Shown piece by piece: positions 1-6,034 of a DNA stretch of 8,347 bases. The DNA comes from an uncultured Mycoplasmatota bacterium. Its GTDB lineage: Bacteria; Bacillota_I; Bacilli_A; RF39; UBA660. The notes beneath the pieces are model-generated. The model was not told where the DNA came from, did not search any database, and saw only the letters and a list, made by a program, of their open reading frames with translations. The stretch covers positions 1-8,347 of the forward strand of contig CANPBV010000069.1 in NCBI GenBank assembly GCA_947572405.1. Reading direction: 5' to 3'. Numbering within the stretch: the stretch's first letter is position 1; every line of letters starts with the position of its first letter. The position numbers were made by a program, and so were the translations under genes.

Positions 1-24
1 TCTTGGGTTATTTTTGATAGTTAG

Positions 25-45
25 GTTGCGGACATAGTCTGCGGC
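25..45 (+). repeat. Small GC-rich hairpin in the transposase promoter
   Basis: GCGGAC at 28-33 can pair with GTCTGC at 37-42 around a 3-base ATA loop (one G-U pair). The stem extends outward to 25/45 with two more wobble pairs and one G-C pair. It is a GC-rich patch in otherwise very AT-rich DNA and falls between the likely -35 and -10 of the transposase gene. It could be a transposase-binding or regulatory site; the function is inferred only from its position. Confidence 0.35.
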
Positions 46-55
46 ATGATATAAT
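26..55 (+). promoter_or_regulatory. Transposase promoter with extended -10
   Basis: A perfect TATAAT lies at 50-55, preceded directly by TGA, which gives an extended -10 (TGnTATAAT). TTGCGG at 26-31 is a weak -35 (first three bases match) at 18-base spacing; an extended -10 tolerates a poor -35. The start codon follows 28 bases after the -10, with a GGTGG-type ribosome site at 71-75. Confidence 0.55.
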
Positions 56-83
56 GAAGTAAAGAATAAAGGTGGTTGATTAA

Positions 84-1370
84 ATGACAAGAAAAGAAAG
101 AAGAAAATTAAAGAAAGATAAATCTCTAGTTTGTACTTTATATAACATTATAGACAAATATCTCCCAAGATTATTTATTATGTTTGAAAACTTAAGTGAT
201 TCAAGGCAACAAGGAAAAATAACTTACTCCATGAAAGCCATATGTGTTACTCGCCTTTTTGCCTTACTATGCGGTATTACTTCAATGAATTCTTTAACTA
301 ATACATTTAATAACGACTTTACTATTTCTAATTTATCTAAAATTATTAATGAATCTTTATCTGATTTACCTCATTATGATACCATAAATGATGTCTTTGA
401 TGACTTAAATATTGATGAACTTCGCAAGATACAAAAATACATTGTTAATGCTATTATTCGTTCCAAAATGTTTGATAAGTTCAAATATAATGGTTGTTTA
501 CAACTACTTGTTGATGGTACTGGTTTAGTTACTTTTAACTACAATCATTGTGAGCATTGTATTGTAAAAAAACATTCTGATGGACATATTTCTTATGAGC
601 ATAATGTTTTAGAAGCTAAACTTGTTTTTGGATCTTTTGTTTTATCTATTGATTCTGAATTTATTGAAAATCCTGATCCTTCTGTTATTAATATTAAAAA
701 ACAAGATTGCGAAATGAATGCTTTTAAAAGAATGGCTAAAAGAATTAAAAAGAATTTTCCTAAATTAAAATTTATCATCACTGGTGATACTTTATATGCT
801 ACTGGTCCTTTTATTAAAATTTGTTTAGATAACAATTGGTATTATATTTTTCGGTTAAAATCTGATAGACTTAAAACTGTTAATCAAGATTTTGGTGGCA
901 TTATTGATATCGAATCTGGTTCTTCTCTTAAAAATTATTTTTTAGTTAAGGACTATGAATATAATAAATATAAATTTAATATTGTTAGATTTAATGATTT
1001 AATTGAAAATAAAATTTTTACTTTTATTACTAATTTATGGATTGATGATAATAACATTAAAGATGTTATTAATTTAGGCAGAAATTGTTGGAAAATTGAA
1101 AATCAAGGTTTTAATAATCAAAAAAATATTTATTTTAATATTTCTCATATGTGTAGTTATAATTATAATGCGATAAAGGCTCACTACCTTTTTATTCAAT
1201 TTGCTCATACTATTAGACAATTATTGGATTTAGACTCTCTATTTACTAAAATTTATTCAGGCAAAATAAAAGAAATAAGTTTCACTATTTTAAATGAACT
1301 TATTTCAACTCATATCAATCTTAATTCATCCATCAATTTTCAATTAAGATTTGACATCTTAATTATATAA
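84..1370 (+). CDS. DDE (IS4/DDE_Tnp_1-like) transposase
   Basis: The 428-residue protein should cut and join DNA ends of its insertion sequence through an RNase H-like DDE active site. Visible signs are an N-terminal basic stretch (MTRKERRKLKKDK), a probable first catalytic Asp in LLVDGTGL (D144), a second in FIITGDTLYAT (D235) and a probable catalytic Glu in CWKIENQGFN (E339). The W-x-I-E-N-x-x-F context with a following Lys (K347) resembles the YREK region of IS4-type enzymes. An HCEHC motif at 155-159 follows the first Asp and may bind metal or be structural. Length is normal for the group, there is no frameshift, and the AGGTGG-type ribosome site 9 bases before ATG supports the start. The gene is visibly more AT-rich and Asn/Ile/Lys-rich than the genes to its right, which fits foreign origin. 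Exact IS family is not assigned. Confidence 0.85.
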   Translation: MTRKERRKLKKDKSLVCTLYNIIDKYLPRLFIMFENLSDSRQQGKITYSMKAICVTRLFALLCGITSMNSLTNTFNNDFTISNLSKIINESLSDLPHYDTINDVFDDLNIDELRKIQKYIVNAIIRSKMFDKFKYNGCLQLLVDGTGLVTFNYNHCEHCIVKKHSDGHISYEHNVLEAKLVFGSFVLSIDSEFIENPDPSVINIKKQDCEMNAFKRMAKRIKKNFPKLKFIITGDTLYATGPFIKICLDNNWYYIFRLKSDRLKTVNQDFGGIIDIESGSSLKNYFLVKDYEYNKYKFNIVRFNDLIENKIFTFITNLWIDDNNIKDVINLGRNCWKIENQGFNNQKNIYFNISHMCSYNYNAIKAHYLFIQFAHTIRQLLDLDSLFTKIYSGKIKEISFTILNELISTHINLNSSINFQLRFDILII

Positions 1371-1503
1371 TTTTTTTACAATTTTATAAATACTTTTTTC
1401 TGATTTATGGGGAAGTTTACAGAAATTATTTTCTTATGCTTATTTTTCATCTTTTTGTGAAAAAATTTATTTCTTTCTCTTATTTTTTCTTTTAATCACT
1501 TAA

Positions 1504-1532
1504 AAAGAGTAAAATTTTATTTTTCACTCTTT
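1504..1532 (-). terminator. Candidate terminator of exporter operon
   Basis: AAAGAGT (1504-1510) pairs with ACTCTTT (1526-1532); past a single bulged base the stem continues with four A-T pairs. Read on the minus strand, the 3' arm runs into a T tract (ACTCTTTTTAA), as in an intrinsic terminator. It lies about 130 bases after the stop of the secreted heptad-protein gene. Read on the + strand the T tract is weaker (TTTATT), so minus-strand use is favoured. The stem is AT-rich, hence only moderate confidence. Confidence 0.4.
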
Positions 1533-1538
1533 ATTGCT

Positions 1539-1570
1539 GAGCATCTATATATTTAGATATTCAGATGCTC
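1539..1570. repeat. Inverted repeat GAGCATCT/AGATGCTC
   Basis: GAGCATCT at 1539-1546 and AGATGCTC at 1563-1570 are perfectly complementary 8-base arms with a 16-base AT-rich spacer that can itself pair partly. No T tract follows on either strand, so it is not a typical intrinsic terminator. It could be a second mRNA 3'-end structure or part of the insertion-sequence end. Confidence 0.45.
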
Positions 1571-1631
1571 CTCTCATAATAAAATCAAATAACTTCTGAC
1601 AAAACTTTATAAAATTTTCATTTTTTTATTT

Positions 1632-1654
1632 AAATTAGTTAACTTTACTAATTT
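1632..1654. repeat. AT-rich inverted repeat after the operon stop
   Basis: AAATTAGT (1632-1639) and ACTAATTT (1647-1654) form an 8-base stem with a 7-base loop, beginning 9 bases beyond the end of the minus-strand gene that stops at 1664. On that strand it is followed by AAATAAAA instead of a T run, so it is a weak terminator candidate; on the + strand a short T run follows. It may act as a 3'-end stabilising hairpin. Confidence 0.3.
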
Positions 1655-1663
1655 TTATCTTCT

Positions 1664-3205
1664 TTATCTGGTCCCTTTTATCATATAAATAAATGTTGTA
1701 GTATCAACATTATTACTTGCATATCCTTGATATTCCTTACTTAAATTTGCCATAACTTCCAGCTTCGTACTATAATTTCGAATAAGACTAGAATAATGAT
1801 GCAAAGGTGTAATTCCTTCTCTGTTCACTTGGATCATTCCATTACTTAACGTAGCTATACCTTCCTTTAATTCTCCTACACCATTCGCTAATACCTCAGC
1901 ACCTTTTTCTAACTGCTTTGTTCCTGTTTCCAAAAGTTCCAAACTGTATTCAAGTTCTATACTTCCTGCCTTTAATTGTTCTAATCCTTCTTGTAACGCT
2001 GGCAATAAATCAAACGAAGAAATGCTTTGATCAACGATCTTATTATCCATAGATAGCACATAAACAAGTTGTTTGGCTTCTAATATTCCAACATCGGTCC
2101 CAGAATATGCCATCAAGGTATTGTAATCCATGCCTAATTTGGTTAATGTATTTGTAATGATCATCTCATTTCCTTGTTTTAATCCCGCCAATTCCACTTT
2201 TGCTTCCGGCAAATTAGAAACTTGTAATTCTTTTTCCACTGCCATAATTGTGTTCTCTAATGTTGTAACAATACTTTGTAAACCTTCTTTTAAATTTGTA
2301 GAACCATTTTTTAATTTTGTAATGGACTCAGAAAACATTTTTAAGTTGGTATTAATTTCATTCGTACCTAACGAAAGAGCTGTACTTCCCTCTTCTAATT
2401 TTTTAGCTCCCTCTTCTAGTTGATCTATACTAGATTTTAAAATATCTAAGTTAGAAGATAATGAATTTAATTTATCAAAAACTTCTAAGTCTTTTCCTTC
2501 TAATAACTTTGGTGTAGCTACCATATAAATACTTCCAAGCGAAAATTTTGTTGTATCATATGTAATTGTTATAGTATCTAAATTCTCCAACTCTTTCATA
2601 CCCAAAGACTGGGATAAACCCGGAGTCGATAGTCCAATAATCATAGTTCTAGAACCACTATTCATTGCTTTTCCATTCTCTACAACAATATTCTTATTAT
2701 TTTCATTACCTAACATCATACCTATTGTAACTACGAATGGTGTATAGACCGTTTCCATTTTTCCGTTAATATTTACTTGATTATCTAATTTATTTTGAAA
2801 ATGTAAGACCAATTTAATGTTTCCCTTTTTTCCAATCATTTTTTTTGCTGGCATTTTCTCTCCATCTAGATAATATTCTATTGTTACATCAATTGGTTGT
2901 TCTTTATCCGTATCGCCCTTGTAAAAGATATCCCTTCCATCTGCTTTCCATTTTAAAACATTTTTTTCTAATGTAAAAGTTTCTTTTCCATTGATATTCA
3001 AAATGTTTTTTAACTCAGTTTCATCGTTTAATTCGTTTGTACTATCATTTCGTATTTGGTTTGTTACAGTCCTTAAAATAAGTTTTCCATTTTCATCCAA
3101 ACTCGTATAAACGGTTTCATTTTTTGCTAAAGCATATACACTCAAAGGGTTTAAGACCATATACCCAGCTAAAATAATACCTAATATTGATTTCATTTTT
3201 TTCAT
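1664..3205 (-). CDS. Secreted xxxLxxG heptad-repeat protein, MMPL partner
   Basis: This 513-residue exported protein is probably an extracellular partner of the MMPL exporter encoded just upstream. It has a signal peptide (basic MKKMK, hydrophobic 6-20, likely cleavage after ALA at 25-27). A probably beta-rich domain follows at about 30-235. Two blocks at about 252-310 and 400-458 carry repeated L-x-x-G / L-x-x-G-A spacing (LEEGAKKLEEG, LEKGAEVLANGVGELKEG), the xxxLxxG heptad pattern known from YhgE/Pip-type proteins. No later membrane segment is visible, unlike YhgE, which is membrane-anchored. I chose ATG at 3205 because AAGGAGA at 3215-3221 lies 9 bases before it; the GTG at 3214 would sit directly on that site. 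The start is one base after the exporter stop, so translation is probably coupled. The partnership is inferred from gene order and topology; the biochemical role is unknown. Confidence 0.75.
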   Translation of the reverse strand: MKKMKSILGIILAGYMVLNPLSVYALAKNETVYTSLDENGKLILRTVTNQIRNDSTNELNDETELKNILNINGKETFTLEKNVLKWKADGRDIFYKGDTDKEQPIDVTIEYYLDGEKMPAKKMIGKKGNIKLVLHFQNKLDNQVNINGKMETVYTPFVVTIGMMLGNENNKNIVVENGKAMNSGSRTMIIGLSTPGLSQSLGMKELENLDTITITYDTTKFSLGSIYMVATPKLLEGKDLEVFDKLNSLSSNLDILKSSIDQLEEGAKKLEEGSTALSLGTNEINTNLKMFSESITKLKNGSTNLKEGLQSIVTTLENTIMAVEKELQVSNLPEAKVELAGLKQGNEMIITNTLTKLGMDYNTLMAYSGTDVGILEAKQLVYVLSMDNKIVDQSISSFDLLPALQEGLEQLKAGSIELEYSLELLETGTKQLEKGAEVLANGVGELKEGIATLSNGMIQVNREGITPLHHYSSLIRNYSTKLEVMANLSKEYQGYASNNVDTTTFIYMIKGTR

Positions 3206-3206
3206 A

Positions 3207-5267
3207 TTACACACTCTCCTTCATTCCCTTTGTTGTTTTCATGATGAGTTTATCAAATAATAATAACAATGTTGGCAATAAGAATATAACAACTATCATA
3301 CTAATAATTGCACCTCTAGATAGTAATGTACAAATAGAACCAATCATATCTATTTTTGAATAGAATGCTACTCCGAAGGTTGCCGCAAAAAAGCATAGTG
3401 CAGAAACCAAAATGGATGGTACTGTTGTTTCTAATGTATTTTTTACAGCCTCTTTTTTCTTATTTTGTTTTCTTTCTTCCAAATATTTTGTTGACATCAA
3501 AATTGCATAATCAATGGTTGCCCCAAGTTCTATGGTTCCAACTACAATAGAAGCAATAAATGGTAGTGTTGTTCCTGTATAATAAGCAATTGCCATATTG
3601 AGGAAAATTGCAAACTCAATCACTAAAATTAAGATAAATGGCAAACTAAATGATTTGAGTACAACTAACATCAAGATAAATATAACAGCAATAGAAGAAT
3701 AGTTCACCATTTTAAAGTCATGATCTGCAATCCGGGTCAGGTCATTCATAAGAGGTCCCTCTCCAGCTACAATTGCTTTTTTATCGTATGTTTTTACTAA
3801 TTTATCCATTTCTTTTATCTGCGCCTCCAATTCAGGTGACGCAATTTCATAAAGGGAATTTACAATCATTAGTTGATAATGATCATTTTCTATCATTTGA
3901 GTAATATCTTCTGGCAACATAAAACTTGGTACTATTTCTAATAATATTTTCGGTGCGAGTACTAAATCAATTCCTTCTATTTCTTGTATTTTTTTAACTA
4001 ATTCATCTAAATCGCTACCATTTAAATTTTTGTCAATTAAAATTAATTCAGGTGATACAATGTTAAAATCTTTTGCTAAATTAGAATTGGCAATGCTACT
4101 AGATAAATCTTTTGGTAGAGATTTGTCTAGTTTATAATAAACTTCTACCTTGTTATTTCCAATGATGGCTGGAATTAATAACACTAAAAATATAATCACA
4201 ACTATCATATTATGTTTGATAATAAAGTTTTGTAATCTTTTCAATTTAGGGATAAAAACTTTATGTCTTGTTTTTTCTAGTGCTTTATCAAATACGAGTA
4301 AGAGTGCTGGAAAAAGAGTCAATACTGTTAGAAATCCACATAAAACTCCTTTTGCCATAACAATGCCAATATCAGTTCCAAGTGTTAAGTCCATAGAACA
4401 AAGAGCTAAAAATCCTGCAATTGTTGTAAGAGAAGAACCAATAACCGATTTAAAAGTATCCGAAATAGCTTGTTCCATTGCTTTCTTTTTATCCTTTTGC
4501 GCTATTTTTGCTTGCTCATATTTATGGTATAAGAAGATTGAGAAATCCATAGTTACTCCCAATTGCAAAACCGCTGTAATAGCTTTTGTAATATAAGAAA
4601 TCTGCCCTAAAATGATATTGGTTCCCATATTGTAAAGGATGGCAAAACCAATGTTTCCAAGTAAGAAAATTGGAACCAGATAGGAATCAGTCGCAATGAC
4701 TAATACCAATAAACATAATAAAACAGCAATAACAACATATGCAAAAATTTCTTGTTCTGATAAGTTCCTTGTATCTAATACCATAGCGGTCATACCACTT
4801 ACTTTTGTAGAATCTCCTACAGTGTCCCGTAATTCTTTTACAGCATTCATTGTTTTTTCTTCTGATGTTCCACTATTAAAGGTTACTAAAATAACTGTTT
4901 GATTACCCTGATAGACCTTTTCTGTTATTTCCTCTGGTATCATAAAACTAGGTATGACAGTATCCATAACATCCACAATACTTGCGACTGTTTCTACTCC
5001 ATCAATTTCTTTGATCTTTTTTTCAAGAGTTAAAATATCATAGTTCGACATGTTATCCACTGTTACAAATGAAAAGGCTCCAATTCCAAATTCATCCGTC
5101 AAAATATTTTGCCCTTTAATTGTTTCAATATCTTCTGGCAAATATACTAAAATATCATAATTTACTTTTGTTTTATAATATCCTATCATAGATGGAACCA
5201 ATAAAATACAAGAAATTATAACAACAAATAAACTATGATTTGTAATAAACCCTTTTAATTTTTTCAT
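3207..5267 (-). CDS. MMPL/RND-family membrane exporter
   Basis: The 686-residue protein has the duplicated layout of MMPL transporters: one membrane helix (about 12-30), a large outer loop (31-172), five helices (about 173-327), then the same plan again (helix 352-370, loop 371-522, helices 523-672). These proteins use the proton gradient to export lipids, lipid-linked molecules or peptides. The proton-relay positions are visible as GVTMDFSIFLYHKY in TM4 (D241-F242) and GATIDYAILMSTKY in TM10 (D586-Y587); the usual Tyr after the TM4 Asp is Phe. Both outer loops carry a matching PSFM-(I/L)-PE-(E/D)-IT motif (106-114 and 447-455). The length fits short Firmicutes MMPL proteins. ATG at 5267 has a strong GGAGGG site 5 bases before it. 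It is first in a two-gene operon, divergent from a TetR regulator. The substrate cannot be read from the sequence. Confidence 0.88.
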   Translation of the reverse strand: MKKLKGFITNHSLFVVIISCILLVPSMIGYYKTKVNYDILVYLPEDIETIKGQNILTDEFGIGAFSFVTVDNMSNYDILTLEKKIKEIDGVETVASIVDVMDTVIPSFMIPEEITEKVYQGNQTVILVTFNSGTSEEKTMNAVKELRDTVGDSTKVSGMTAMVLDTRNLSEQEIFAYVVIAVLLCLLVLVIATDSYLVPIFLLGNIGFAILYNMGTNIILGQISYITKAITAVLQLGVTMDFSIFLYHKYEQAKIAQKDKKKAMEQAISDTFKSVIGSSLTTIAGFLALCSMDLTLGTDIGIVMAKGVLCGFLTVLTLFPALLLVFDKALEKTRHKVFIPKLKRLQNFIIKHNMIVVIIFLVLLIPAIIGNNKVEVYYKLDKSLPKDLSSSIANSNLAKDFNIVSPELILIDKNLNGSDLDELVKKIQEIEGIDLVLAPKILLEIVPSFMLPEDITQMIENDHYQLMIVNSLYEIASPELEAQIKEMDKLVKTYDKKAIVAGEGPLMNDLTRIADHDFKMVNYSSIAVIFILMLVVLKSFSLPFILILVIEFAIFLNMAIAYYTGTTLPFIASIVVGTIELGATIDYAILMSTKYLEERKQNKKKEAVKNTLETTVPSILVSALCFFAATFGVAFYSKIDMIGSICTLLSRGAIISMIVVIFLLPTLLLLFDKLIMKTTKGMKESV
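3215..3221 (-). promoter_or_regulatory. Ribosome site fixing the heptad-protein start
   Basis: AAGGAGA on the minus strand lies inside the last codons of the exporter gene. Its distance to ATG at 3205 is 9 bases, whereas the in-frame GTG at 3214 follows it immediately and the next ATG (3196) is 18 bases away. This favours the 3205 start and implies translational coupling. Confidence 0.6.
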
Positions 5268-5375
5268 GTAATCCCTCCATCGCTATGTATTTTATTACAT
5301 TCTAAAAGAAAAATGAGCAACATAAAAACGGAAATGTTTTTTATTCGACAATTTGTTCTTTTTTGTTCGTTAATT

Positions 5376-5393
5376 ATCCAACAAATAGTGGAT
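5376..5393. promoter_or_regulatory. Candidate TetR operator, ATCCA-N8-TGGAT
   Basis: A symmetrical 18-base site with perfect 5-base arms lies 4 bases upstream of the proposed tetR -35, in the shared intergenic region. TetR-family dimers bind palindromes of about this size next to their own gene. It is short enough to occur by chance in AT-rich DNA, so it is a candidate only. Confidence 0.35.
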
Positions 5394-5397
5394 TAAC

Positions 5398-5425
5398 TTT
5401 ACTTTTGTGTAAAATGATTTATAAT
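5398..5425 (+). promoter_or_regulatory. tetR promoter with overlapping palindrome
   Basis: A perfect TATAAT at 5420-5425 stands 16 bases from TTTACT at 5398-5403 (four of six bases match TTGACA). The -35 and spacer contain the inverted repeat TTTAC-N6-GTAAA (5398-5413), a natural place for autorepression. An AGGTGAT ribosome site at 5433-5439 lies 3 bases before the ATG (its AGG core is 7 bases away). Confidence 0.55.
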
Positions 5426-5442
5426 ATTCGTTAGGTGATATC

Positions 5443-6003
5443 ATGAAAGAAAAACAAGATTTAAGAATTGTGAAAACAAGAAAAAATTTGTATGAATCTC
5501 TACTTTATCTATTAAAAGAAAAAACGTTTGAAGAAATAAAAGTATCTGATATTTGTGAAAAAGCACTCATCAATCGTTCCACTTTCTATGCTCACTATAA
5601 TGATAAATATGAATTGTTTGCAGATTTAATTGAAACACTCAAAGGTTCTTTTGCTAGTGAGCTTAGCGCAAATACAAAAATTTCTAATTCAAAAGAATAT
5701 TATTTAGAAATGTTAAGAATATTTTTGGACCATGCTCAAAATAACAGGGATATTTATAGTGCGATTATGATCCATAATAAAAATAGCGTGATTATGGATA
5801 TGATTTATGATACGTTAAATGAAGACATAAAAAAAAGAGTTGAGCATGAAAAAAACCATAAAAATGTTCCAAGCGACATTATCGCCAAATTTTATTTAGG
5901 CGCCGTTTTTAATGTTGGTACTGAATGGTTAAAAAATAATAACCATTATAGCAAACAAGATATTTTAGATTATTTAGAAATATTAATTTCCGAAAATATT
6001 TAA
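5443..6003 (+). CDS. TetR/AcrR-family transcriptional regulator
   Basis: This 186-residue one-component regulator probably represses the divergent exporter operon and releases DNA when a small hydrophobic molecule binds. The N-terminal three-helix DNA-binding domain spans about 8-58. Its helix-turn-helix (IKVSDICEKALINRSTFYAHY, 32-52) has the typical S-T-F-Y-x-H-Y recognition helix followed by NDKYEL. The C-terminal helical part (about 60-186) resembles the Firmicutes-type TetR_C domain, with ligand specificity not readable. Length is normal. The ATG at 5443 has an AGGTGAT ribosome site just upstream and a good TATAAT promoter. The arrangement of tetR divergent from an MMPL gene is common and supports a local role. 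Transcription ends at the hairpin that begins within its own stop codon. Confidence 0.85.
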   Translation: MKEKQDLRIVKTRKNLYESLLYLLKEKTFEEIKVSDICEKALINRSTFYAHYNDKYELFADLIETLKGSFASELSANTKISNSKEYYLEMLRIFLDHAQNNRDIYSAIMIHNKNSVIMDMIYDTLNEDIKKRVEHEKNHKNVPSDIIAKFYLGAVFNVGTEWLKNNNHYSKQDILDYLEILISENI

Positions 6004-6034
6004 AAAGGTAATAGAATTTTTCTATTACCTTTTT
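6002..6034. terminator. Bidirectional terminator overlapping both stop codons
   Basis: A perfect 15-base inverted repeat, AAAAAGGTAATAGAA (6002-6016) and its complement (6020-6034), encloses a 3-base loop. With A tracts on one side and T tracts on the other it can act as an intrinsic terminator in both directions. The tetR stop (6001-6003) and the pilin-like gene stop (6033-6035) both run into the stem, so the two convergent genes share it with no spare bases. Confidence 0.9.

Larger units (their letters stand above)
1..1370 (+). mobile_element. Insertion sequence, boundaries undefined
   Basis: An intact transposase gene with its own promoter implies an insertion sequence occupying the left part of the window. 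I searched by eye for terminal inverted repeats between the first 80 bases and the 300 bases after the transposase stop and found no convincing pair, nor a target-site duplication. The left terminus probably lies before base 1; the right terminus should lie somewhere after 1370 and before 1664. The interval given is therefore the visible minimum, not a measured element. Confidence 0.4.
1371..1663. other. Non-coding gap between convergent genes
   Basis: This stretch of 293 bases holds no credible gene. On the + strand it is T-rich. It contains three inverted repeats (about 1504-1532, 1539-1570 and 1632-1654) and should include the right end of the insertion sequence and the 3' end of the exporter operon transcript. 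A short patch near 1408-1423 (TGGGGAAGTTTACAGA) is less AT-rich than its surroundings and could belong to the element's terminus, but no partner was found at the left. Confidence 0.5.
5268..5442. promoter_or_regulatory. Divergent control region, exporter operon / tetR
   Basis: The 175 bases between the two divergent starts hold the promoters of both units and several candidate operator sequences: ATCCA-N8-TGGAT (5376-5393), TTTAC-N6-GTAAA (5398-5413), and two TTTGTTC copies exactly 10 bases apart (5352-5358 and 5362-5368). On the minus strand, possible exporter promoter elements are TAGAAT (5299-5304) as a -10 about 31 bases before the start, or TTGTCG (5346-5351) with TTTTAT (5322-5327) at 18-base spacing; neither is strong. 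Confidence 0.5.

Noticed and set aside
1371..1663. Terminal inverted repeat of the insertion sequence
   Set aside because: No stretch here matches the reverse complement of the first 80 bases; the repeats present pair only within this gap.
3206..3214. GTG start of the heptad protein, overlapping the exporter gene
   Set aside because: The AAGGAGA ribosome site abuts the GTG with no spacer, but is well placed for the ATG at 3205, which also gives a normal signal peptide.
4150..4596. Open frame of 148 residues on the + strand
   Set aside because: It lies antisense to the exporter gene, has no ribosome site or promoter of note, and its composition mirrors the membrane helices on the other strand.
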